From Streptomyces sp. NBC_01116 (GTDB lineage: Bacteria > Actinomycetota > Actinomycetes > Streptomycetales > Streptomycetaceae): DNA of 64,000 nt. The position numbers and the translations under genes are program-made. Position 1 is the stretch's first letter; the number at the start of each line of letters is the position of its first letter. Positions 33,803 to 42,050 of this stretch are shown in pieces. The stretch is from NCBI RefSeq assembly GCF_041435495.1, contig NZ_CP108644.1, positions 3,038,001 through 3,102,000 of the forward strand, in the 5' to 3' direction. The notes beneath the pieces are model-generated. The model was given only the letters and a program-made list of their open reading frames with translations. It searched no databases and had not been told where the DNA came from.

Positions 33803-35266
33803 ATGCCGACACCGATATCCCCCGCCGCCGCCGTCTGCCCTGATTCCGCTTCCCGGCCGGAGACCGGCCCGCGGCCGGAGTCCGCTCCCCGGGCGGCCCC
33901 GTCCCGCCGGACCGTCGCGCCCCGGCCCGCCCGGCCCGCCCCGGCCGCCCGCCCGGAGCGGGCCGCCGCGCCGCCGCGCACTCCCCTGCTCGCCGTCTCC
34001 GGCGGCCAGTTGGTCGCGGCCCCGCGCCCCGCGCCCGGGGGCTCCGGTCCGGGCCGTCCGTGGAGCGCCGGGGGCGCCGGGCGACGGCGGTCGGCGAACC
34101 CGTACCTCCGGCTGCTGGCGACCCCCGGGGCCCGGGCGTTCACCGCGGGCAACCTGATCGCCCGGCTGCCGATGGGGATGTTCAGCGTCAGCGCGGTCAT
34201 CATGATCGCCGGATCCCGGGGGTCGTACGCCCTGGCCGGGGCCGTCACCGCGACCGGGCTGGCCGCCACCGCGGTCGTCGCGCCCTTCACCGCCCGGCTC
34301 GTGGACCGCTACGGGCAGGCGCGGATCGCGGTGCCCGCCACCGCGCTCGCCGTGCTGGGCTCGCTGGCCCTGGTTCTCTGCGTGCGCTACGGGGCCCCGG
34401 CCTGGACGCTGTTCGCCGCGTACGCCGCGACCGCGACGACCCCGAACACCGGCGGGATGTCGCGGGCCCGCTGGGCGCATCTGCACCGGGGCGACCCGGC
34501 GGCCCTGCACACCGCGAACTCCTTCGAACAGGCCGCCGACGAGCTGTGCTTCATGCTGGGCCCGGTGCTGGCCGCGACGCTCTGCGGGGCGCTGTTCCCG
34601 GAGGCGGGCACGCTGGTGGGGGCGGTGCTCCTGATGAGCGGCGTCCTGGTCTTCGCCGCCCAGCGCGCCACGGAACCGCCCGTCACCCCCCGTACGAGGA
34701 CCGTGGCGTCGCCCCTGCGGACGCCGGGGATGCCCGCGCTGCTGGCGGTCTTCCTCGCGACGGGGGCGGTGTTCGGGGCGATGGAGGTGGTCTCCATCGC
34801 GCATGCCGGGGGCGCGATCCTGGCGCTCCAGGCGGCCGGGTCGTGCGTGGCGGGCCTGGTCTACGGTTCGCTGCGGCCCGCCCGGAACGTCCGCCTCAGG
34901 CTGCTGCTGTGCCTGGCCGGGATGACGGCGCTGATGTCCCTGCCGCTGCTGGCCGCCACCGGCTCCGCCCCGCTGCCGGTCCTGGCGCTCTGCCTGCTGG
35001 TGGCGGGGGCGGCCACGGCGCCGACCATGGTCACGGGCATGACGCTGGTCCAGCGGTCCACGCGCCCGGAGCAGTTGAACGAGGGCATGACGCTCGCGGT
35101 GACCGCGCTGCTCGGCGGGATCGCGGCCGGGGCGGCGGCCGGCGGCTGGCTGGTGGAGCACGCGGGCACGGTCACCGGCTACGCGGCCCCGATGTCCGCG
35201 GCGGCGCTCGCCCTGGTCATCGCGGGCGCGGGGACGGCGGTGCGGCGAGCGAGCCGAGCGGGATGA
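33803..35266 (+). CDS. MFS transporter
   Basis: A 487-residue major facilitator. A long Pro/Ala/Arg-rich cytoplasmic N-terminus (about 95 residues, up to RRRSANPYLRLLATPGARAF) precedes about twelve membrane segments. The family loop is ARLVDRYGQARIAVPATALAVLG. The TPNTGGMSRARWAHLHRG segment resembles that of the actinobacterial multidrug-like MFS group. ATG at 33803 is used, without a clear ribosome site; a later start near MPTPISP-independent codons is possible. Divergent LysR gene upstream. Its 3' end overlaps the convergent ABC ATPase remnant by 50 nt. Substrate unknown. Confidence 0.87.
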   Translation: MPTPISPAAAVCPDSASRPETGPRPESAPRAAPSRRTVAPRPARPAPAARPERAAAPPRTPLLAVSGGQLVAAPRPAPGGSGPGRPWSAGGAGRRRSANPYLRLLATPGARAFTAGNLIARLPMGMFSVSAVIMIAGSRGSYALAGAVTATGLAATAVVAPFTARLVDRYGQARIAVPATALAVLGSLALVLCVRYGAPAWTLFAAYAATATTPNTGGMSRARWAHLHRGDPAALHTANSFEQAADELCFMLGPVLAATLCGALFPEAGTLVGAVLLMSGVLVFAAQRATEPPVTPRTRTVASPLRTPGMPALLAVFLATGAVFGAMEVVSIAHAGGAILALQAAGSCVAGLVYGSLRPARNVRLRLLLCLAGMTALMSLPLLAATGSAPLPVLALCLLVAGAATAPTMVTGMTLVQRSTRPEQLNEGMTLAVTALLGGIAAGAAAGGWLVEHAGTVTGYAAPMSAAALALVIAGAGTAVRRASRAG

Positions 35267-35954
35267 CGAGGGGGCTGTGCGAGACCGGGTCCTCGATGAC
35301 CCGGCAGGGCAGCGCGAAGACGTCCTCGACCAGCTCCTCGGTGATCAGGTCGGCGGGCGGCCCCTCCGCGACGACGGCCCCGTCCTTCATCGCGATGACG
35401 TGGGTGCCGTAGCGGGCGGCCTGGTTCAGGTCGTGCAGGACGGCGACGAGCGTGCGGCCCTCCCGGTTGAGCCGCTGGAACAGCTCCAGCAGCTCGATCT
35501 GGTGGGCGATGTCGAGGAAGGTCGTCGGTTCGTCGAGCAGCAGCAGCGGGGTCTCCTGGGCCAGCACCATCGCCACCCAGACCCGCTGGCGCTGCCCGCC
35601 GGACAGCTCGTCGACCGGCCACCCGGAGAGTTCGGCGACGCTGGTCTCCTCCATCGCCCGGACGACCGCCTCCTCGTCCTCCCTCGACCACTGCTTGATC
35701 AGCTTCTGGTGCGGATGACGGCCGCGCGCGATCAGGTCGGCGACGGTGATGCCGTCGGGGGCGAGCGAGGTCTGCGGCAGGAGCCCCAGCCTGCGGGCCA
35801 CTTCCCTGGACTTGTACGAGGTGATCGCCCGGCCGTCCAGGATCACCTGACCGGTGCTGGGGCGCAGCAGCTTCGACAGGCCGCGCAGGAGCGTCGACTT
35901 GCCGCAGGCGTTCGGGCCGACGATCACGGTGAAGGAACCGTCCGGGATCTCCAC
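35217..35954 (-). pseudogene. Ferric-siderophore-type ABC ATPase lacking its N-terminus
   Basis: A FecE/FepC-type ATPase. Walker A GPNACGKST, signature LSGGQRQR, Walker B LLLLDEPTTFLD and the H-loop (VLHDLN) are intact, and LLPQTSLAPDGITVADLIARGRHPH is typical of iron-siderophore importers. But the usual first 25-30 residues (up to the NLSVEI strand) are missing. The reading frame meets unrelated sequence at about 35965 and only a GTG at 35954, without a ribosome site, remains as start. The sequence abutting it codes, on the other strand, for the end of another ABC protein. I read this as a deletion scar; a short active protein is not excluded. Confidence 0.65.
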
Positions 35955-35965
35955 GGAGAGGTTCG

Positions 35966-36148
35966 GCGGCCGCCCTCGCGGGCCGTACGGGCGTGGTCAT
36001 CGCCCACCGCCTGAGCCAGGCCGCCCGCGCCGACCGGATCGTGGTCATGGACGCCGGACGGATCGTCGCATCCGGTACGCACACGGAACTCGCGGCGGCC
36101 GAAGGCCCGTACGCCCGGCTCTGGGAGGCGTGGAACCACGCGCGGTGA
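35966..36148 (+). pseudogene. C-terminal remnant of an ABC exporter ATPase/permease
   Basis: The plus-strand frame ending in TGA at 36146-36148 reads [19 protein letters not shown], then [22 protein letters not shown] ... [12 protein letters not shown]. This is the very conserved end of an ABC-type exporter nucleotide-binding domain (H-loop AHRLS, D-R-I-V-V-M-D-x-G-R-I, G-T-H-x-E-L). The Walker A, signature and all membrane segments are gone, and the frame begins at the junction with the truncated minus-strand ATPase. It has no start codon or ribosome site. Such exporters sit next to siderophore systems, so both remnants may come from one lost iron-uptake locus. Confidence 0.75.
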
Positions 36149-36171
36149 CAGGGCCGTCGGACACGGAAAAA

Positions 36172-36207
36172 GCCTCCGCCCCGCGAGTGGACTCGCGGGG
36201 CGGAGGC
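36172..36207 (-). terminator. Intrinsic terminator of tmRNA
   Basis: A perfect 17-bp stem (GCCTCCGCCCCGCGAGT and complement, 2-nt loop) with TTTTT following on the minus strand, 10 bp beyond the tmRNA 3' end. Confidence 0.9.
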
Positions 36208-36217
36208 TTACATGGGG

Positions 36218-36605
36218 TGGTGGAGATGGCGGGAATCGAACCCGCGTCCAACGGTGCGGAACCAGGGCTTCTCCGAGTGCAGTTCGCTGCGCTTTTCTCG
36301 GCCCCGGAGGTCACGCGAACAAGCCTCCGACAGGCCCAGCCACTGTTTGATTTCCTTCTCGGCCCCGTGGCCGGGCCGAGAAGTTTAGATCCCTAGTTGA
36401 TGCCAGGATCCGGGTCGGGATCACCCCCGGGCTGACACTCCGCAGAGTCTTCGCTTAGCTGCTAATTAGGCAGCGAGGGCGAAGGCGGAGGAATCGCGCT
36501 TGGAATTGGCGATTATTGTTTGCGACATATGGTTTACGAGATCATTGCCGCTTCCTCGACTCGCTTCCCCTGCTTCGACATCCGCTGTCGAAACCGATCA
36601 TCCCC
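36218..36605 (-). ncRNA. ssrA: Transfer-messenger RNA (tmRNA)
   Basis: 388 nt. The 5' GGGGATG and 3' CATCTCC plus ACCA form the tRNA-like acceptor stem including the G3-U70 pair that alanyl-tRNA synthetase recognises. The T arm reads GGGTTCGATTCCC. The tag frame at 36511-36470 codes for ANSKRDSSAFALAA, followed by TAA. Together with SmpB, encoded just upstream in the same direction, it rescues stalled ribosomes and tags the product for proteolysis. The tag end ALAA is the usual ClpXP signal. A T-rich terminator follows. Confidence 0.97.
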
Positions 36606-36625
36606 ATGTTGATTTTTCAAAACGC

Positions 36626-36643
36626 GCACCTTCGCTGAGGTGC
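36626..36643 (-). terminator. Small hairpin between smpB and tmRNA
   Basis: GCACCT-n6-AGGTGC, followed on the minus strand by GCGTTTTG. It may end smpB transcripts or be part of the tmRNA precursor. Confidence 0.5.
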
Positions 36644-36724
36644 ACGGCCCATCGTACGTGACCAACGCCGGACGATGCCACCGTATTCCTGCCCGGCCGC
36701 CGGCCCCGCCCGGACAGGCCCCGC

Positions 36725-37213
36725 TCAGGCGCTGCGCTGCCGCCGGCGGGCCGCCGAGATGGCGCGGTTCGTCTCCCGCGTGTCCTGCTTCTCGCGGAGC
36801 GTCTGCCGCTTGTCGTACTCCTTCTTGCCCTTCGCGAGCGCGATCTCGACCTTGACCCGGCCGTCCTTGAAGTACAGCGCGAGCGGCACGATCGTGTGGC
36901 CCGTCTCCTGCGACTTCGACTCCAGCTTGTCGATCTCGGCCCGGTGCAGCAGCAGCTTGCGCTTCCGCTTGGCCGCGTGGTTGGTCCAGGTGCCCTGGAC
37001 GTACTCGGGTACGTGGATGTTGTGGAGCCAGGCCTCGTGGTCGTCGATCTGGACGAAGCCGTCGACCAGGGAGGCCCGTCCCATGCGCAGGGACTTGACC
37101 TCCGTACCCATGAGGACGAGGCCGCACTCGTAGGTGTCGAGGATCGTGTAGTCGTGCCGCGCCTTCTTGTTCTGCGCGATCATCTTGCGCCCGGTGTCTT
37201 TTTCCTTCGCCAT
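36725..37213 (-). CDS. smpB: SsrA-binding protein SmpB
   Basis: A 162-residue SmpB, which binds tmRNA and positions it in the ribosomal A site. Conserved elements are [64 protein letters not shown] and the basic C-terminal tail ([14 protein letters not shown]) that enters the mRNA channel. It lies about 120 bp upstream of the tmRNA gene, the classic pairing, and 18 bp after an S41 protease gene in the same direction. No strong ribosome site is visible, so it may depend on coupling to the gene before it. Confidence 0.97.
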   Translation of the reverse strand: MAKEKDTGRKMIAQNKKARHDYTILDTYECGLVLMGTEVKSLRMGRASLVDGFVQIDDHEAWLHNIHVPEYVQGTWTNHAAKRKRKLLLHRAEIDKLESKSQETGHTIVPLALYFKDGRVKVEIALAKGKKEYDKRQTLREKQDTRETNRAISAARRRQRSA

Positions 37214-37231
37214 AGTGCGGTCATTTTCGCA

Positions 37232-38419
37232 CTACGACCCACCCCCGAGGCCACTCAATACCGTCTCGGCCCGCTGCTGGGCCCTCTCCCCCACCACGAG
37301 GTCGGGTGTGATGCCCCGGCCGTCGACGTTCCGGCCGCCCGGCGTGCGGTAGTGGCCGACGGTCAGCTCGGCCACCGAACCTCCCGGCAGCTCGCTGGGC
37401 ATCTGCACGGAGCCCTTGCCGAAGGTGGGCGAGCCGACGGTGACCGCGCGGCCCCGGTCCTGGAGCGCACCGGTCAGCAGCTCGGCGGCGCTCATCGTGC
37501 CGCCGTCGACCAGGACGACGACCGGCCGGTCCGTGTCACCGCCCGGCTCGGCGTACAGGGCCTGCTGCTCCCCGCGCACGTCGTAGGTGGCGACCAGGCC
37601 GCCGTCCAGGAAGGCGGAGGCGGCGACGACGGCCTCGGTGACGAGCCCGCCGGAGTTGGCGCGCAGGTCGAGCAGTATCCCCGCGCCGTCGGGAGCCCCG
37701 CGGACCGCTTCCCGGACTTCGGCCCCGGCGCCCTTGGTGAAGGCCGCGACCTTGACCAGGACCGCCGACGACGGCTCCGCCCCCAGCCGCCGCACGGTGA
37801 CCGCCTCGGCGGTCAGCCGGGCCCGCCGAAGGGTCTCCGTCCAGCTCCGGCCCTCCCGGACCAGGCCCAGCTCCACCGGGCTGCCCGCGGCCGCGCCCGT
37901 ACCGTCGCCGCGCAGCAACGCGACGACCTCAGCGACGGGACGCTTGCCGACCGCGCGGCCGTCCAGGGTGCGCAGCACGTCGCCGGCGCGGATGCCGGCC
38001 CGGTCGGCGGGGCCCCCGGCCTGCACGCGGGACACGGTGACGTCGCCGTGGGCCGTGCGCCGGGCGGAGAGCCCGACGCCGGTGTAGGAGCCGTCCAGCG
38101 CCTGCTCGAACTCCTCGTACTCCCGCTGGTCGTAGACCGCGCCCCAGCGGTCCCCGCTCCGGCTGACCACTTCCTCCGCGGCGTCCTTCGCGGACTTCCC
38201 GTCCGCCTCGGCCTCGGCGGCGGCGTCCTCGATCTCGTCGCGGTCGACCGGGGCGACGGTGGAGGAGACGGCACGGGTCTGCGGCCCGGCCCCGGGGCCG
38301 GGTTCCCGCGGCAGCGAACCGGTCGCGGCGGCGGTGGCGAGAGCACACCCGAAGACCAAGGTCAGGGCCGCCCCGCGGCAGAGGCCGCGGGGCCGGAAGC
38401 GGTGCGAACAACCCGACAT
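37232..38419 (-). CDS. S41 family carboxy-terminal processing protease
   Basis: A 395-residue secreted or anchored protease. N-terminal hydrophobic segment (LCRGAALTLVFGCALATAAATG), a helical linker, PDZ domain (VTVSRVQAGGPADRAGIRAGDVLRTLDG) and the catalytic core: VLVDGGTMSAAELLTGAL with the serine nucleophile, and PTFGKGSVQ with the lysine base. It trims exported proteins from their C-terminus. ATG 38419 is chosen because it precedes the basic residues of the signal; the frame extends to 38491 over the ftsX terminator. It lies between ftsX and smpB. Confidence 0.93.
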   Translation of the reverse strand: MSGCSHRFRPRGLCRGAALTLVFGCALATAAATGSLPREPGPGAGPQTRAVSSTVAPVDRDEIEDAAAEAEADGKSAKDAAEEVVSRSGDRWGAVYDQREYEEFEQALDGSYTGVGLSARRTAHGDVTVSRVQAGGPADRAGIRAGDVLRTLDGRAVGKRPVAEVVALLRGDGTGAAAGSPVELGLVREGRSWTETLRRARLTAEAVTVRRLGAEPSSAVLVKVAAFTKGAGAEVREAVRGAPDGAGILLDLRANSGGLVTEAVVAASAFLDGGLVATYDVRGEQQALYAEPGGDTDRPVVVLVDGGTMSAAELLTGALQDRGRAVTVGSPTFGKGSVQMPSELPGGSVAELTVGHYRTPGGRNVDGRGITPDLVVGERAQQRAETVLSGLGGGS

Positions 38420-38438
38420 GACGCCGAGTCTAGGACAG

Positions 38439-38482
38439 GCCCCCTGGGGCGCACGGGCGATCACCCGTGCGCCCCAGGGGGC
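38439..38482 (-). terminator. Hairpin terminator after ftsX
   Basis: A perfect 19-bp stem with a CGATCA loop, 6 bp beyond the ftsX stop. Confidence 0.88.
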
Positions 38483-38487
38483 ACATG

Positions 38488-39408
38488 TCACACCTTCAGG
38501 TACTTGCGCAGCGCGAACAGAGCGGCGACGGCGGGCATCAGCAGGCCGATCGCGAGCACCAGCGGGAGCTTGGTGAGGACCGCGTCCCAGCCGATGAAGT
38601 TGATCAGGTTCAGCTTCTCCTGGAGCGCGAGGCCGCCGTCGATCAGGAAGTACCGTCCGCCGAGCAGCATGGCGCAGGCCAGCACGCCGCCGATCAGGCC
38701 GGCGACGGCCGCCTCCATGATGAAGGGGGCCTGGATGTAGAAGCCGGAGGCCCCGACCAGGCGCATGATGCCCGTCTCACGTCTCCGGCTGAACGCGGAG
38801 ACGCGCACGGTGTTGACGATCAGGATCAGCGCGATGACCAGCATCAGGATCATCACGTAGATCGCGACGACGTTCATGCCGTTCATCAGCTCGAAGAGGT
38901 TGTCCAGGATGGACCGTTGGTCCTGGACGGACTGCACCCCGTCCCGCCCGGCGAAGGCCGTCGCGACGACCTTGTACTTCTGCGGGTCCTTGAGTTTGAC
39001 CCGGAAGGACTCCTGCATCTGGTCGGGCGTGATGTTGCCCGCCATCGGGGAGTCGCCGAACTGCTCCTGGTAGTGCTTGTACGCCTCGTCGACCGTCTCG
39101 AAGTGGACCGGCTTCTCGACGGCGTCCATCTTCTCCAGGTCGGACTTGATCTGGTCCTTCTGCTCCTTGGTGACAGCCCCCTTGGCACACTTGGGCATGT
39201 CCTTGGCGTCGTTCTTGTTGCAGAGGAAGATCGAGACGTTGACCTTGTCGTACCAGTAGTCCTTCATCGTGCTGACCTGCTCGCGCATCAGCAGCGCACC
39301 GCCGAACAGGGCGAGCGAGAGGGCGACGGAGACCACGACCGCGAAGGTCATCGTGAGGTTGCGGCGAAGACCGACGCCGATCTCCGACAGGACGAACTGG
39401 GCGCGCAT
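38488..39408 (-). CDS. ftsX: Cell division protein FtsX
   Basis: A 306-residue membrane protein with four predicted segments and a large extracytoplasmic domain between the first two (about residues 45-175). That domain contains CNKNDAKDMPKCAKG, with two cysteines that could be paired, an actinobacterial feature. The C-terminal part, INTVRVSAFSRRRETGIMRLVGASGFYIQAPFI, is the family signature. FtsX works with the ATPase FtsE to control peptidoglycan hydrolases. It is 54 bp downstream of ftsE, with a small hairpin in the gap. Confidence 0.96.
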   Translation of the reverse strand: MRAQFVLSEIGVGLRRNLTMTFAVVVSVALSLALFGGALLMREQVSTMKDYWYDKVNVSIFLCNKNDAKDMPKCAKGAVTKEQKDQIKSDLEKMDAVEKPVHFETVDEAYKHYQEQFGDSPMAGNITPDQMQESFRVKLKDPQKYKVVATAFAGRDGVQSVQDQRSILDNLFELMNGMNVVAIYVMILMLVIALILIVNTVRVSAFSRRRETGIMRLVGASGFYIQAPFIMEAAVAGLIGGVLACAMLLGGRYFLIDGGLALQEKLNLINFIGWDAVLTKLPLVLAIGLLMPAVAALFALRKYLKV

Positions 39409-39441
39409 GGCGTCCTTTCAGTACTCGATGCTCGAAATGCA

Positions 39442-39461
39442 CGAAGGGCCGGAGCCCTTCG
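39442..39461 (-). terminator. Small hairpin between ftsE and ftsX
   Basis: CGAAGGGC-CGGA-GCCCTTCG, 8-bp stem with tetraloop directly after the ftsE stop. It probably attenuates or protects the ftsE transcript rather than ending it. Confidence 0.55.
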
Positions 39462-39462
39462 G

Positions 39463-40152
39463 TCAGTGCTGGTAGCCGTAGACGCCGCGTGCCTGGTCGC
39501 GTACGAGACGGCCCTGCTCGAGCTCGATGACGCGCTTGCGCATCTGGTCGACGATGTTCTGGTCGTGGGTCGCCATGATCACGGTGGTGCCGGTCCGGTT
39601 GATCCGGTCCAGCAGCTTCATGATGCCCACCGAGGTCTGCGGGTCGAGGTTGCCGGTCGGCTCGTCCGCGATCAGCAGCATGGGGCGGTTCACGAAGGCA
39701 CGGGCGATGGCCACGCGCTGCTGCTCACCACCGGAGAGCTCACCGGGCATCCGCTCCTCCTTGCCGCCGAGGCCGACGAGGTCGAGGACCTGGGGCACGG
39801 CCTTGCGGATCTCGCCGCGGGGCTTGCCGATGACCTCCTGGGCGAAGGCCACGTTCTCCGCGACCGTCTTGTTGGGCAGCAGGCGGAAGTCCTGGAAGAC
39901 CGTCCCCAGCTGGCGGCGCATCTGCGGCACCTTCCAGTTGGACAGCCGCGCGAGATCCTTGCCGAGCACGTGGACCATGCCCGTGCTGGCGCGCTCCTCG
40001 CGCAGGATCAGTCGCATGAAGGTCGACTTGCCGGAGCCGGAGGACCCCACCAGGAAGACGAACTCACCCTTCTCGATGTCCAACGAGACATCGCGCAGAG
40101 CCGGTCGGGTCTGCTTCGGGTAGGTCTTGGAGACGTTGTCGAATCGGATCAC
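39463..40152 (-). CDS. ftsE: Cell division ATP-binding protein FtsE
   Basis: A 229-residue ABC ATPase with all motifs: Walker [12 protein letters not shown]-loop (TVFQDFRLL), signature LSGGEQQR, Walker [15 protein letters not shown], and H-loop [29 protein letters not shown] and the long [15 protein letters not shown] region fit FtsE. It drives FtsX to regulate wall hydrolases during growth and sporulation septation. It is first of the ftsE-ftsX pair; no ribosome site stands out. Confidence 0.96.
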   Translation of the reverse strand: MIRFDNVSKTYPKQTRPALRDVSLDIEKGEFVFLVGSSGSGKSTFMRLILREERASTGMVHVLGKDLARLSNWKVPQMRRQLGTVFQDFRLLPNKTVAENVAFAQEVIGKPRGEIRKAVPQVLDLVGLGGKEERMPGELSGGEQQRVAIARAFVNRPMLLIADEPTGNLDPQTSVGIMKLLDRINRTGTTVIMATHDQNIVDQMRKRVIELEQGRLVRDQARGVYGYQH

Positions 40153-40411
40153 GGATGCACCACGGTCGGCCGGGAGTAGGTGAGCGTGACCATACGCGAA
40201 CCGGGCTCACGCGTGCAGGCGGCGTCCGGCAATGGGCGTTTTATGGCGGATCCGCACCTGGAACGAAACGGGTCGTGCCGGACCTTGTCCGGCGGGCCGC
40301 GCCGAAATCGCCGCGAGCTGGCACAGTGGTAGGGGGAACGGTTGCGTTGCCGTGAGCGTTGTGCGGAGTGGAAGCAGCAAGCGGCTCCGCCGCGCGGGAG
40401 GAGGAATGCGC

Positions 40412-40612
40412 ATGACCTATGACCGACTGGTGTGCGCGAACTGCGCGTCCCCCGTCAGCGAGGGCCGCTGCCGTGTCTGCCGTGCCGTGCGGCAGCAGAT
40501 GCTGGAGGAGCAGGGCCAGGGCCCGCTCGCCGGAATGAGCCCGGCCATGCTGATCGCCCTGATGGTGGTGCTGCTCACCGCGCTCGCGCTGCTGGCGCAC
40601 CAAGCGGCCTGA
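40412..40612 (+). CDS. Small zinc-ribbon membrane protein
   Basis: A 66-residue protein. Two Cys-x2-Cys pairs (LVCANCASPVSEGRCRVC) form a minimal zinc ribbon, followed by a charged helix (VRQQMLEEQGQGP) and one C-terminal membrane segment (MLIALMVVLLTALALLA). The second of two close ATGs is used because AGGAGGA lies 6 nt upstream. It is convergent with the LAETG gene across a strong terminator. A conserved Streptomyces hypothetical type; function unknown. Confidence 0.8.
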   Translation: MTYDRLVCANCASPVSEGRCRVCRAVRQQMLEEQGQGPLAGMSPAMLIALMVVLLTALALLAHQAA

Positions 40613-40705
40613 TCAGGCCCGCAGCGGCCTCCGGTGCCGCCGCTCATCGCCCCTTCGGGGCCGACAGACGTATGCGTACGGCCGCCTGAGCGGTTCGGAC
40701 GCGCA

Positions 40706-40744
40706 GAAGGGCCCAGGAGGCGTCGTAAGCCTCCCGGGCCCTTC
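40706..40744. terminator. Bidirectional hairpin terminator
   Basis: GAAGGGCCC-A-GGAGGC paired with GCCTCC-C-GGGCCCTTC, a 15-bp stem with one mismatch, between two convergent genes. Confidence 0.8.
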
Positions 40745-40831
40745 CTCATGCCGTGCCGTGCCGTGTACGGGCCCGACCCGCGCCCTCTACGCGCCGGCAG
40801 GGTCCGCCGCGGACCTGGGGCGAAACACGCC

Positions 40832-41845
40832 CTAGGCGACCGTGCGACCGCCGCCGACGAGGCGCGGCAGGATGCGGAAGCCGATGCCGCCCGCGATCAT
40901 CGTCGCGGCGCCGATGACCAGGAAGGTCGTCTCGGCCGCACCGGTCTCGGCGAGCTCTTCCTTGCCCTTGCTCTGCTCGACCGGCTTGTTGCCGACGCTG
41001 TCGGTGTCCGTATTGTCGGTGCACTCGGCGCCGTCGAGGTCCACGGTGCAGCCGGCGTCGTCGCCACCGGTGGTGGAATCGCCGCCGGTCGCAGAACCGC
41101 CGCCGGTCGTCGAGCCACCATCGGTGGAGCCGCCGGAGGTGCTGGTGCCACCGGAGGTGCTGGTGCCACCGGAGGTGCTGGTGCCACCGTTGTTGCTGGT
41201 GCCACCGTTGTTGCTGGTGCCACCGTTGTTGCTGGTGCCACCGTTGTTGCTGGTGCCACCGTTGTTGCTGGTGCCACCGTTGTTGCTGGTGCCACCGTTG
41301 TTGCTGGTGCCGCCCTGGTTGCCACCCTCAACGGCGCCCTCGACGCCGCCCTGGTTGCCACCCTCGACAGCGCCCTCGACGCCGCCCTGGTTGCCACCCT
41401 CAACGGCGCCCTCGACGCCGCCCTGGTTGCCACCCTCAACGGCGCCCTCGACGCCGCCCTGGTTGCCACCCTCGACAGCGCCCTCGACGCCGCCCTGGTT
41501 GCCACCCTCGACAGCGCCCTCGACGCCGCCCTGGTTGCCACCCTCGACAGCGCCCTCGACGCCGCCCTGGTTGCCACCCTCGACAGCGCCCTCGACGCCG
41601 CCCTGGTTGCCACCCTCGACAGCGCCCTCGGCAGCACCGCCGTCGGCGCCCGCGTCGACGCCGCCCGGGTCACCACCCTCGGTGGCGCCCTCCAGCACGC
41701 CCGTCTGGACCTCGACGTCGGCGACGCCGGTGTCGACGCCGATGCCGATCGCCTGCGCGGCACCGGCCGCGGTCAGCGAGGCACCCGCGGCGATGACCGC
41801 ACCAGCGGCGATCCGCGCGACGCGCATACGCGTCTTCTTCGTCAT
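40832..41845 (-). CDS. Repeat-rich sortase-anchored surface protein (LAETG)
   Basis: A 337-residue exported protein. Signal peptide MTKKTRMRVARIAAGAVIAAGASLTAAGAAQA. The body is mostly repeats: nine 12-residue units VEGAVEGGNQGG (about residues 70-178), seven TSNNGG and three TSTSGG units. A short unique part with two cysteines (GCTVDLDGAECT) follows. The C-terminus has the sorting signal LAETG, a hydrophobic stretch (FLVIGAATMIAGGIGF) and a basic tail (RILPRLVGGGRTVA). LAxTG is the motif of class E sortases in Streptomyces, the type used by long chaplins. The repeats probably form an extended stalk. An IS element lies about 205 bp upstream of its start. Confidence 0.88.
   Translation of the reverse strand: MTKKTRMRVARIAAGAVIAAGASLTAAGAAQAIGIGVDTGVADVEVQTGVLEGATEGGDPGGVDAGADGGAAEGAVEGGNQGGVEGAVEGGNQGGVEGAVEGGNQGGVEGAVEGGNQGGVEGAVEGGNQGGVEGAVEGGNQGGVEGAVEGGNQGGVEGAVEGGNQGGVEGAVEGGNQGGTSNNGGTSNNGGTSNNGGTSNNGGTSNNGGTSNNGGTSNNGGTSTSGGTSTSGGTSTSGGSTDGGSTTGGGSATGGDSTTGGDDAGCTVDLDGAECTDNTDTDSVGNKPVEQSKGKEELAETGAAETTFLVIGAATMIAGGIGFRILPRLVGGGRTVA
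41132..41311 (-). repeat. Ten 18-bp tandem repeats in the LAETG gene
   Basis: Ten head-to-tail 18-bp units coding for TSNNGG (seven) and TSTSGG (three). Units within each group are identical or nearly so at DNA level, which indicates recent expansion by slippage or unequal crossing-over. Confidence 0.9.
41313..41636 (-). repeat. Nine 36-bp tandem repeats in the LAETG gene
   Basis: Nine exact-length 36-bp units coding for VEGAVEGGNQGG. Two DNA variants alternate (CAACGGC or CGACAGC at the same position), in plus-strand order A, B, A, A, B, B, B, B, B. The protein is unchanged by them. Expected to vary in copy number between strains. Confidence 0.93.
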
Positions 41846-42050
41846 GTGTTGCTACCCCCAGTAGCCGATCTCGTCAGTGGAGCAGCCATATGCGGGTCGC
41901 GGCCCTGCGGGGAATCGCTCTCGGCAAGGCCACGTCGTGTCGTGGTCACCCCGCCAGCCCCCCGGTTCACAGCCGTCCCAGATATACGCATGCTGCTCTA
42001 GCACCCTGGCCAGAGTTAAGGACTACGTCAAGGCCGTTCCGTGCACTAGG

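Noticed and set aside
33803..34090. Separate small gene encoded by the Pro/Ala-rich N-terminus of the MFS protein
   Set aside because: It is in frame with the transporter with no stop between, and has no independent features.
36218..36290. tRNA-Ala-like gene
   Set aside because: It is the 3' half of the tRNA-like domain of tmRNA; the 5' half lies at 36590-36605.
41132..41636. CRISPR array
   Set aside because: Repeats are head to tail without spacers and code for protein.
40842..41864. Long antisense frames over the LAETG gene rich in PPLLLVP or ALVATL repeats
   Set aside because: They mirror the tandem repeats, whose 18- and 36-bp lengths keep all frames open. The minus frame has signal peptide and sorting signal; the others have neither.
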